Shown here: piece by piece, positions 1 through 5,167 of the stretch
Numbering within the stretch: position 1 is the first letter of the stretch
Layout of the letters: each line of letters starts with the position of its first letter
NCBI GenBank assembly: GCA_009777165.1
Contig: WRML01000172.1
Coordinates: forward strand, 1 to 5,510
Length of the DNA: 5,510 nucleotides
Source: Kiritimatiellota bacterium
GTDB lineage: Bacteria; Verrucomicrobiota; Kiritimatiellia; RFP12; UBA1067
Direction: 5' to 3'
Made by a program: the position numbers and the translations under genes
The notes under the pieces: generated by a model
Databases searched by the model: none
Told to the model about the DNA's origin: nothing
What the model saw: only the letters and a program-made list of their open reading frames with translations

Positions 1-102
1 GCTCGCGAGGACGCTCGCCCTCCATTTGCCCGAGGGCTTTCAGCCCTAACGGCTCGCGGGGACGCTCGCCCTCCATGTGTTGTCGGGCTTTCAGCCCTAA
101 CG
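1..102. repeat. Two tandem copies of a 51-bp repeat
   Basis: Bases 1-51 and 52-102 are two head-to-tail copies, 44 of 51 positions identical by my alignment with no gaps. Each copy begins GCTCGCG and ends with a small hairpin, GGGCT-TTC-AGCCC, followed by TAACG. A partial third copy of the hairpin part, GAGGGCTTTCGCCCTTAC, lies at 175-192. The array probably continues to the left of the window. No open frame here looks like a gene. This is intergenic repeat DNA downstream of the toxin gene. Confidence 0.85.
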
Positions 103-167
103 GAGTGCGGACATTCCTGTCCGCATTGTGCATTGTCTTTTCTTGCGGACAGGAAAGTCCGCACTCC
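102..167. repeat. Nested inverted repeat, cruciform-like
   Basis: A 24-bp left arm (102-125) and right arm (144-167) are inverted copies that match at 23 of 24 positions, separated by an 18-base loop. Each arm is itself palindromic: the left arm contains TGCGGACA-TTCC-TGTCCGCA (8-bp stem), and the right arm contains TGCGGAC-AGGAAA-GTCCGCA (7-bp stem). The DNA can therefore fold either as one long hairpin or as two small ones. It lies 91 bp past the toxin stop codon and could end or protect that transcript, but no T-tract follows, so that role is only a guess. Confidence 0.8.
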
Positions 168-175
168 TGTCCGTG

Positions 176-189
176 AGGGCTTTCGCCCT
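176..189. repeat. Small hairpin related to the 51-bp repeat
   Basis: AGGGC-TTTC-GCCCT forms a 5-bp stem with a 4-base loop. The surrounding GAGGGCTTTC...CCCTTAC is a close variant of the hairpin end of the 51-bp repeat at 1-102. The 64 bases from here to the toxin stop codon hold nothing I can name. Confidence 0.5.
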
Positions 190-257
190 TACACCCCCCA
201 ATGGCATTGCCCGTCCCGTAGTCCCTCCCCCCGCAACGGAAGGGCATTTCATTCCGG

Positions 258-695
258 TCATTTCGGTTTTACGTTCAAGCCGACTTTTTGCGCAAGGCTT
301 CGCTGGCGGATGTCGAACGAATAAAAATATCTGACGCGAAGCATTTGGGCGAGTGCGACATGGAGAATGTCTGAAGCACGGCATCCGATTTCTGGTGTGT
401 ATGCCTCACTCAGCATTCCAGCGCACGCATAAGCCTTTGCCCAATCAATCTGAAATTCCTGGAGCACGCCATCTTGAATGTCCATGGCGATTGACGCCTG
501 TATCTTGTGTTTCTCCGGAAGGGTCATTTTCCCCCGAAACACAGAAAGGCAAAGTGCATTGCACAGCTCGTGCTGCTGTAGCGCAGTCAACGCAATGGGG
601 GCTTGCAACGGAACGTACGCTTCATCTGCTTGGGCACTGTTGGTGTCATTGGTATAAAGCGAGAAGAGAAAACTGGTGTCAGCATAAACTACCAT
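258..695 (-). CDS. vapC: PIN-domain ribonuclease toxin, VapC family
   Basis: This 145-residue protein has the size and layout of a single PIN domain. PIN-domain VapC toxins are magnesium-dependent ribonucleases that cleave tRNA, rRNA or mRNA and are held inactive by a partner antitoxin. The four acidic positions expected in the active site are visible: Asp6 in the N-terminal VYADTSFL strand, Glu43 in QQHELCNAL, Asp109 in RASDILHVALA, and Asp128 in YSFDIRQRSLA. The end, RSLAQKVGL, is typical of the family. The ATG at 693-695 overlaps the end of the antitoxin gene by 7 bases (ATGGTAG), so translation is probably coupled; no strong independent ribosome site is visible. The gene looks complete and potentially active. 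The RNA target cannot be read from the sequence. Confidence 0.93.
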   Translation of the reverse strand: MVVYADTSFLFSLYTNDTNSAQADEAYVPLQAPIALTALQQHELCNALCLSVFRGKMTLPEKHKIQASIAMDIQDGVLQEFQIDWAKAYACAGMLSEAYTPEIGCRASDILHVALAQMLRVRYFYSFDIRQRSLAQKVGLNVKPK

Positions 696-937
696 CTGCT
701 GTTCTCGCGCTCTTCAAGGACGATGTTGGGGAGAGGGGGGCGGTCGCCGAAAATCGCTCTTCTCCGTGCGGCGAAATCCGGCCATTTCTCCTTCTTGCCG
801 GGAGCCGGCTTGGGCAGGGGGCATATCCGCGCGACAGGGCGCGAGCGATTCAAAACCGTGACCTCCTCCCCGGCGTTGACCCATGCCAGCACAGACGAGA
901 AGTCATGTCGGATCTGACGTATGTTTGCAGTTTTCAT
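689..937 (-). CDS. Phd/YefM-like antitoxin of the VapC toxin
   Basis: This 82-residue protein begins MKTANIRQIRHDFSSVLAWV and continues GEEVTVLNRSRPVARICPL, the usual N-terminal DNA-binding and dimerisation pattern of Phd/YefM-type antitoxins. The C-terminal half is rich in basic residues, Pro and Trp (KKEKWPDFAARRRAIFGDRPPLPN), and would be the flexible tail that blocks the toxin. It precedes the PIN toxin and overlaps it by 7 bases, the standard antitoxin-first TA order. The frame stays open upstream to an ATG at 1006, but that extension would be translated from the promoter and operator, so I place the start at the ATG at 935-937. Such antitoxins bind their own promoter, and a palindrome lies exactly over this start. 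The family assignment is by pattern; a VapB-like name would also be acceptable. Confidence 0.9.
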   Translation of the reverse strand: MKTANIRQIRHDFSSVLAWVNAGEEVTVLNRSRPVARICPLPKPAPGKKEKWPDFAARRRAIFGDRPPLPNIVLEERENSRW

Positions 938-958
938 GTGACACATTATGTGGCACAT
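936..958. promoter_or_regulatory. Palindromic operator over the antitoxin start
   Basis: The 23 bases form a palindrome centred at 947, with core CACAT-T-ATGTG and outer arms TGTG/CACA; 10 of 11 arm pairs match. It covers the -10 box and reaches into the start codon, the right place for autorepression by the antitoxin or the toxin-antitoxin complex. The binding protein is inferred from how Phd/YefM and VapB systems usually work. Confidence 0.65.
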
Positions 959-973
959 CCCGGGAAAAGTCAA
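945..973 (-). promoter_or_regulatory. Sigma-70-type promoter of the TA operon, predicted leaderless
   Basis: On the minus strand, TTGACT (973-968) and CATAAT (950-945) are separated by exactly 17 bp. A start site about 7 bases beyond the -10 box would fall at 937-938, on or next to the ATG at 937-935. The antitoxin mRNA should therefore have almost no leader, consistent with the lack of a ribosome-binding site. The same -35/-10 pair and spacing are preserved at 2155-2127 before a broken antitoxin copy, which supports the call. Confidence 0.7.
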
Positions 974-1010
974 TGCCCGATTTCGAGACAAATCAGGTTT
1001 TCGCATATCG

Positions 1011-1050
1011 GGAGGGGGGGACGGAGGGGACCTAGGGGACTAAGGGACAA
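1011..1050. repeat. Short 9-bp minisatellite (TAGGGGACC-like)
   Basis: After a G-rich run, three consecutive 9-base units are visible from 1024: GAGGGGACC, TAGGGGACT and AAGGGACAA. The 12-mer ACGGAGGGGACC at 1021-1032 recurs exactly at 1978-1989, on the other side of larE. The last part, CTAAGGGACA (1040-1049), has an inverted partner TGTCCCTTAG at 1138-1147. Confidence 0.7.
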
Positions 1051-1071
1051 ACCCCCGATGGAATACCGCCA

Positions 1072-1133
1072 CCCCCTTTCAAAAGGGGGCTAATGTGCCG
1101 TCCCTATTGATGTCGGGCGTATGCGATACGCCC
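1072..1133. repeat. Two hairpins between larE and the TA operon
   Basis: CCCCCTTT and AAAGGGGG (1072-1079 and 1082-1089) form an almost loopless 8-bp stem, or 7 bp with a TCAA loop. A second perfect 7-bp hairpin, GGGCGTA-TGCGA-TACGCCC, lies at 1115-1133. Both lie just past the larE stop codon (1176) on the minus strand and may end or stabilise that transcript. Neither is followed by a run of T on that strand, so neither is called an intrinsic terminator. Confidence 0.5.
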
Positions 1134-1175
1134 CCTGTGTCCCTTAGGCCCCCCCCCGCCAATGTAGGTGCAGGA

Positions 1176-1955
1176 TCAATTCAGGTTCCCCATGCGGTAG
1201 CCGAGCAGGTCGAGCGCGACGAAACGGTAGCCGGCCCCCCCCACGGCTTGCGCGGCGCAGCGGCGCACGGACGGGTCGAGCATCCGGGCGATGTCGTCCT
1301 CCGGCACCTCGATCCGTGCGGTGTCGCCATGGTGACGCACACGACAGTGCGCGAAGCCGAGGTCGTGCAGGGCCCCCTCCGCACGTTCGATCCGTGCCAG
1401 CGTCTCGAGGGTCACGGGGGTCCCGAACGGGATGCGCGTGGCAAGGCACGCCATGGCGGGTTTTTGTGCGGTCGGCAGCCCCCCCCCCTCCGACCACTCG
1501 CGTATCTCGCGCTTGGTGATGCCGAGTTCCGCAAGGGGGCTCCGCACACCCAGCTCCGCCGCCGCGCGTTGCCCCGGGCGGACGTCGTGCTGGTCGTCTG
1601 CGTTCGAGCCGTCCAGCACGATGTGAAACCCTCTTGCGGCGGCCTCGTCGCGGATGACTGAGAAGATGCGCCGCTTGCAGATATAGCAGCGGTCGGGGGG
1701 GTTTGCGGCGTATGCGGGGTCGTCCAGCTCGTTCGGGGTCACGACGGCGACCTGCGCACCCAGCCGTTCCGCGAGCCGCAGGGCCCCCTCGAACTCGCGG
1801 CGCGGCAGCGTGGGGGTATCGGCGATGATTGCCAGCACGTTGGGGACCCCCAGCGCGTCCAGCGCCACCCACAGGAGGAATGTGCTGTCCACCCCCCCCG
1901 AGAAGCCGAGCGCCACGCGCCCGTACGATTTCAACAACGACTGAAGTTTTTCCAT
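1176..1955 (-). CDS. larE: ATP-dependent sulfur transferase of the LarE family
   Basis: LarE enzymes adenylate the carboxylates of a nicotinic-acid-derived mononucleotide and insert sulfur, making part of the nickel-pincer nucleotide cofactor first known from lactate racemase. The 259-residue product has the PP-loop SGGVDS at residues 19-24, RCYICK at 89-94, the DGSNADD...DVRPG segment at 115-128, and KPAMACLATRIPFG at 165-178. Cys170 in the last motif corresponds to the sacrificial sulfur-donor cysteine of Lactobacillus LarE. Length is normal. I chose the ATG at 1953-1955; a TTG at 1991 also opens the frame but lies in the 9-bp repeats. The ribosome site is weak (AGG about 9 bases upstream). 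No larA, larB or larC is in view. Several Gly-Gly stretches are written as G7-G10 runs, including G10 at 1479-1488 and G8 inside the PP-loop. The exact substrate is uncertain; other PP-loop sulfur transfer is possible. Confidence 0.88.
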   Translation of the reverse strand: MEKLQSLLKSYGRVALGFSGGVDSTFLLWVALDALGVPNVLAIIADTPTLPRREFEGALRLAERLGAQVAVVTPNELDDPAYAANPPDRCYICKRRIFSVIRDEAAARGFHIVLDGSNADDQHDVRPGQRAAAELGVRSPLAELGITKREIREWSEGGGLPTAQKPAMACLATRIPFGTPVTLETLARIERAEGALHDLGFAHCRVRHHGDTARIEVPEDDIARMLDPSVRRCAAQAVGGAGYRFVALDLLGYRMGNLN

Positions 1956-1971
1956 AAGGGAATGCCTGTTT

Positions 1972-2060
1972 GAGGGGACGGAGGGGACCAAGGAGACATA
2001 GGGGACCTAGGGGACGAAAGGGCATTGAAAAAATCCCCTAGGTCCCCTAGATCCCCTATG
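1972..2060. repeat. 9-bp minisatellite arranged as an inverted repeat
   Basis: From 1972 to 2025 there are six consecutive 9-base units (GAGGGGACG, GAGGGGACC, AAGGAGACA, TAGGGGACC, TAGGGGACG, AAAGGGCAT). From 2034 to about 2060 about three units run in the opposite orientation. The arms 1991-2014 and 2034-2057 match as inverted copies at 21 of 24 positions, with a 19-base A-rich loop between them. If transcribed from the promoter at 2127-2155, the larE mRNA leader would carry this very strong hairpin about 36 bases before the start codon. Confidence 0.8.
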
Positions 2061-2071
2061 GGTCTTGTCGG

Positions 2072-2119
2072 CACAAAAGAGCAATCATGCCGAACTTGGC
2101 GTGTGTTTGCGATTTTCAC
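2072..2119 (-). pseudogene. Truncated antitoxin remnant (first ~16 codons)
   Basis: Starting at GTG (2119-2117), the reading VKIANTRQVRHDCSFV matches MKTANIRQIRHDFSSV of the intact antitoxin at 10 of 16 residues. The DNA at 2085-2156 aligns without gaps to 903-974 at 54 of 72 positions by my count, so the promoter was copied as well. Homology stops where the 9-bp repeats begin; the rest of the antitoxin and any toxin are missing. The frame stays open through the repeats, because 9 is a multiple of 3, and stops at 1931, inside larE in another frame. It may be a relic of an older TA module or a leader captured by larE. Confidence 0.75.
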
Positions 2120-2126
2120 GTAACAC

Positions 2127-2155
2127 ATTATGGGACATGTCTACGGAGAAGTCAA
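2127..2155 (-). promoter_or_regulatory. Promoter retained before the antitoxin remnant, likely serving larE
   Basis: TTGACT (2155-2150) and CATAAT (2132-2127) with a 17-bp spacer repeat the arrangement at the intact TA promoter. The predicted start lies near 2119, giving larE a leader of about 164 bases. The palindrome core CACATTATG is kept, but the outer arm has decayed (GGGACATGT in place of TGGCACATC), so repression may be weakened. That this promoter drives larE is inferred from position and direction. Confidence 0.6.
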
Positions 2156-2156
2156 T

Positions 2157-2262
2157 TACCGAATGCCCGTCTTTATCCGTCTTTATACGAGCCCGTGAGA
2201 ATCATGATGAAATCAATCAACGTCCATCTCCCGCTGTTTTTGAAACGCTCGGATGATGCCCT
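2157..2262. other. Spacer between panC and the antitoxin remnant
   Basis: About 106 bases with no gene. A 9-base sequence, CGTCTTTAT, occurs twice in near tandem at about 2168-2188. I see no convincing hairpin plus T-tract to end the ktrB-ktrA-panC transcript, so some read-through into larE cannot be excluded. Confidence 0.4.
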
Positions 2263-3090
2263 TTATAGAACCCTATTGTCAATCAGGCGCGTCGTACCGC
2301 AGTAGGCGGCGATGAGCGCGACGTTGCCTTTTGAGATTTTCTCCACGGGGGTCAGCGTTTCGGCATCTACGATTTCGGCGTAGTCCACGCGGAGGCCGTG
2401 CTGTTCCAGGATGTCGCGCATGCGGTGGCGGAGTACAGTGCCAGATGGAGGCATGCCCTCCATCAGCGCATCGAGTGCGCGGCTCAACCCTACTGCTTGC
2501 CGGCGTTCCTCCGTGCTGAGGTAGGCGTTCCGTGAGCTCATCGCCAAACCGTCGGGCTCGCGGAGGGTCGGGGCGATGATGATTGAGACGGGGAAATTCA
2601 GATCGCGCACCATGCGGCGGATGATCGCGGCCTGCTGGAAATCTTTCTGCCCGAACACCGCCACATCGGGCAGCACGATGTTGAAGAGCTTGGCGACCAC
2701 CGTGCAGACCCCTTTGAAATGTCCCGGACGGCTTGCGCCACATAAGCCATGACACAACACATCTTCATCAACAAACACACTCGCGTCGGGCGCGTACATG
2801 GTTTCAGGTGCCGGCAGAAAAACCGCCGCGACATCCGCTTCGCGGCACAACGCTACGTCGCACGCCGCGTTGCGCGGATAGCTTGCGAAATCCTCGTTCG
2901 GCCCGAACTGTGTGGGGTTGACGAAAATGCTGACCGCGACCGCATCCGCATTTTTCTTCGCCTCGTCTACCAAGGAGAGGTGCCCCGCGTGGAGATAGCC
3001 CATGGTTGGCACCAGCCCGATGCGCCGCCCCGAGTGCCGCTGTTCCTGCGCCCATGCGGTCATCGCGTGCGGTGTGTGAACAATCTCCAT
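2263..3090 (-). CDS. panC: Pantothenate synthetase
   Basis: The enzyme joins pantoate to beta-alanine using ATP, releasing AMP and pyrophosphate; this is the last step of pantothenate (vitamin B5, coenzyme A precursor) synthesis in the cytoplasm. The 275-residue length is normal. Visible family motifs are PTMGYLHAGHLSLV (28-41), with the nucleotide-binding HAGH; FVNPTQFGPNEDFASYPR (56-73), which contacts pantoate; GHFKGVCTVVAKLFN (123-137); VFGQKDFQQ (145-153); and REPDGLAMSSRNAYLS (177-192), the KMSKS-like loop. No key residue seems missing. The ATG at 3088-3090 directly follows the TAA of ktrA, with AGGA in the end of ktrA as a ribosome site, so the two are almost certainly one transcript. 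panB and panD are not in the window. Confidence 0.97.
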   Translation of the reverse strand: MEIVHTPHAMTAWAQEQRHSGRRIGLVPTMGYLHAGHLSLVDEAKKNADAVAVSIFVNPTQFGPNEDFASYPRNAACDVALCREADVAAVFLPAPETMYAPDASVFVDEDVLCHGLCGASRPGHFKGVCTVVAKLFNIVLPDVAVFGQKDFQQAAIIRRMVRDLNFPVSIIIAPTLREPDGLAMSSRNAYLSTEERRQAVGLSRALDALMEGMPPSGTVLRHRMRDILEQHGLRVDYAEIVDAETLTPVEKISKGNVALIAAYCGTTRLIDNRVL

Positions 3091-3759
3091 TTAGCTGTCC
3101 TGCACGAAGGTGTCAATTTTTTTGTGCGGGCCGAAGATGAGGATTTTGTCGTCGGGCTGGATGACCTCATCGGGTGTGGGGATGATGACGTTGCGCTGAT
3201 CCTTCACGCTTGGGTCGAGGCGACGCACGCACAGCACTGTAATGTCGTAATGTTCGCGCAGGCCGACCTTGCGCAGGGTTTTGTTGTGCAGCAGTTTCGG
3301 CACGTCAATCTCTGCGACGGTCAGCCCGTCGGAGATGTCGAAGAGGTCAACGCTGTCCCGGAAGAACAACGCCTTGGAGAGGCGTTTGGCGCAGTCGCGG
3401 TTGGGATAGACGATCTGGTCCGCGCCGACGCGCCGCAGGATTTTGCCGTGGATATCGGAGTTGGCCTTGGCGATGATCTTCCCGATGCCCAGCTCCTTGC
3501 AGTTGACGGTTGCCATGATGCTGCCCTCGACGCCGGAGCCGATGGCGATGACGACGATGTCGCACTCCTGTATGCCGGCGTCCTCGAGGGCGCGGATGTT
3601 CGTGGCGTCGCCCGCGACCACCTTGGCCACGTATTCCGAGAAGTCCTGGACTTTCTGCCGGTCTTCGTCAATCAGCAGGATTTCCGCGCCGCGCTTCGCC
3701 AGATTCTCCACCAGGGACGACCCAAACCGCCCCGCACCGATAATGCCAATCCGTTTCAT
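3091..3759 (-). CDS. ktrA: Potassium uptake regulatory subunit KtrA/TrkA (single RCK)
   Basis: This is a cytoplasmic gating subunit that forms a ring under the KtrB/TrkH pore and responds to bound nucleotide (ATP/ADP or NAD(H) in the family). The 222-residue length fits a single-unit KtrA rather than the double-length TrkA of Escherichia coli. Residues 1-135 form a Rossmann-type RCK_N domain with GAGRFG at 8-13 and an acidic Asp32 at the end of strand two (LLIDEDR) to hold the ribose. VVAIGSGVEGSIMA and KANSDIHGKILRRVGADQIVYP are typical of the fold. Residues from about 140 form the RCK_C domain, which in some relatives binds cyclic-di-AMP. Start: ATG at 3757-3759 with a strong AAAGGAG four bases upstream. 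It lies 22 bp after ktrB and abuts panC. Confidence 0.96.
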   Translation of the reverse strand: MKRIGIIGAGRFGSSLVENLAKRGAEILLIDEDRQKVQDFSEYVAKVVAGDATNIRALEDAGIQECDIVVIAIGSGVEGSIMATVNCKELGIGKIIAKANSDIHGKILRRVGADQIVYPNRDCAKRLSKALFFRDSVDLFDISDGLTVAEIDVPKLLHNKTLRKVGLREHYDITVLCVRRLDPSVKDQRNVIIPTPDEVIQPDDKILIFGPHKKIDTFVQDS

Positions 3760-3781
3760 TCTGCTCCTTTATCTCAACTGC

Positions 3782-5167
3782 CTATCCAACGACCACTTCC
3801 TCTTTGGGATAGCTGATGCTGGGGAAAACCTCGTCGTCGCGGCTCACCACAAGCGCGACGGTCAGGGGCCCCAGGCGCCCCAGATACATACACACGACGA
3901 CAATCCACTTGCCGGCGATCGTCAGCTGCGGTGTGTGGGGGGACATCCCCACCGTCGTGATGGCGCACACCACCTCAAACAACAGCCTCGACGCATCTGA
4001 CGGATCCTGCACATGTTCTGTCCAAAGCAGGAGCCCATACGCCACCAGCACCATGGTCACGCAGATGAACGCGATGGAGATGGCTTGCTGGACGATCGTG
4101 TAGGGGATGGTCCGCGCGAACACGACAATCTCGCGGCGCCGTTTGCACATCGCGACGACGGTCAGGACCAGCACGAGGATGGTCGTCGTCTTCATGCCAC
4201 CGGCCGTGGATCCCGGCGACCCGCCCGCCAGCATGAGAAGGGTTGTCACATAGCGTGTGCCTTCCGAGAGATGCTCGACGGGCAACGCTACGAATCCTGC
4301 CGTGCGCGGCGAGACGGAATGGAAAAAGGAGCACGCGAGCTTGTCGTGCCATGCTAACCCGCTGAGCGTTCCGGACCACTCCTCCGCCAGGATCAGCACC
4401 GTGCCGCCGAGCAGCAGGATGAGCGTCATAGTCAACACGATTTTGGTGTGGAGAGAGAGGCGGCCGCGCGTGCGCAAATCGCGCCGCCAAAAACGGATGG
4501 TGACGAGGTTGTACAGGACGAGGAATCCCAGCCCCCCCGTCACCACCAGTGCGCCGATGGTGAGCAGGTACAGCGGGTCATGCTTGAACTGTTGCAAGCT
4601 GTCGGGGTACAGGGTAACCCCAGAGTTGCAAAACGCGCTGACCGCATGGAAGACCGAATGATAGAACGTGCGTGTCCAGGGGACTCCCTGCGCCATGCCC
4701 AACGCACGGTACCGCCAATACAGCACTGCCGCGCCGATGCCCTCGAACAGGAACGTGAAGCCGATGATCCATCCGATCAGCGCGTGCAGGCCCTGAACCT
4801 TGTTTATGCCGTAAGCGTCAATCAGCACGAACTCATTTTGTAAGCTCAGCCGCCGCCCGACCAGCACCAGCAGGAACGTCCCGAAGGTCATGATCCCGAT
4901 GCCGCCCAGTTGAATCAGCACCAGCACAATCACCTGCCCGGTGATGGATAATTCGGTACTCACGTCAACGATGCTCAGGCCTGTCACGCAGGTCGCGCTG
5001 GTCGCCATGAACAACGCCACCAGCGGGGGGAGTGCCTTGCCCGACGCCGACGCAACGGGCAGGCACAGCAACCCCGTGCCCAGCAGAATGGCGACAAAAA
5101 ACCCGAAGGCAATCCAGAAATGGGGGTTCGCCAACCGCCGTCCCAACGACTCATGTTTTGTGTACAT
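3782..5167 (-). CDS. ktrB: Potassium uptake pore subunit KtrB/TrkH
   Basis: This is an inner-membrane K+ (often Na+-dependent) transporter subunit built from four membrane-pore-membrane repeats. In the 461 residues, the four pore loops with their filter glycines can be read: TSATCVTGLS (Gly63), SAFCNSGVTLYP (Gly183), SVSPRTAGFVA (Gly291) and AITTVGMSP (Gly407). GGSPGSTAGGMKTTT (315-329) is the conserved segment around the intramembrane gate, and GRLGPLT (430-436) carries the conserved arginine of the last segment. Many hydrophobic helices lie between, for example 17-38, 77-103 and 131-151. Length is closer to KtrB than to TrkH. The ATG at 5165-5167 has AGGA about 9 bases upstream. It is the first gene of the operon with ktrA and panC and appears intact. 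Confidence 0.96.
   Translation of the reverse strand: MYTKHESLGRRLANPHFWIAFGFFVAILLGTGLLCLPVASASGKALPPLVALFMATSATCVTGLSIVDVSTELSITGQVIVLVLIQLGGIGIMTFGTFLLVLVGRRLSLQNEFVLIDAYGINKVQGLHALIGWIIGFTFLFEGIGAAVLYWRYRALGMAQGVPWTRTFYHSVFHAVSAFCNSGVTLYPDSLQQFKHDPLYLLTIGALVVTGGLGFLVLYNLVTIRFWRRDLRTRGRLSLHTKIVLTMTLILLLGGTVLILAEEWSGTLSGLAWHDKLACSFFHSVSPRTAGFVALPVEHLSEGTRYVTTLLMLAGGSPGSTAGGMKTTTILVLVLTVVAMCKRRREIVVFARTIPYTIVQQAISIAFICVTMVLVAYGLLLWTEHVQDPSDASRLLFEVVCAITTVGMSPHTPQLTIAGKWIVVVCMYLGRLGPLTVALVVSRDDEVFPSISYPKEEVVVG

Noticed and set aside
1..102. CRISPR array
   Set aside because: There are only two contiguous 51-bp copies with no spacer between them, and the copies differ from each other.
97..384. 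Minus-strand 95-codon frame and several plus-strand frames at 128-334
   Set aside because: They are composed mainly of the inverted repeat and lie across the end of the toxin gene; no domain is visible.
938..1006. N-terminal extension of the antitoxin to an upstream ATG
   Set aside because: The extension would cover the -35, -10 and palindrome, and the antitoxin family begins at the MKTANIRQ segment.
1072..1089. Intrinsic terminator after larE
   Set aside because: The stem is strong but has almost no loop and no T-tract on the minus strand.
1956..1991. Upstream TTG start for larE
   Set aside because: It lies in the 9-bp repeat, adds a repeat-encoded tail (VPSVPSN) not expected in the family, and the ATG at 1955 gives a normal N-terminus.
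1144..2025. A 293-codon open frame on the minus strand overlapping larE in another frame
   Set aside because: Its product is a low-complexity Arg/Gly/Pro/Ala sequence typical of a shifted frame, while the larE frame has all the family motifs.
2749..3816. A 355-codon open frame on the plus strand
   Set aside because: It lies antisense to panC and ktrA, whose family motifs are clear. Its product has no recognisable motif, and long antisense frames are common in GC-rich DNA.
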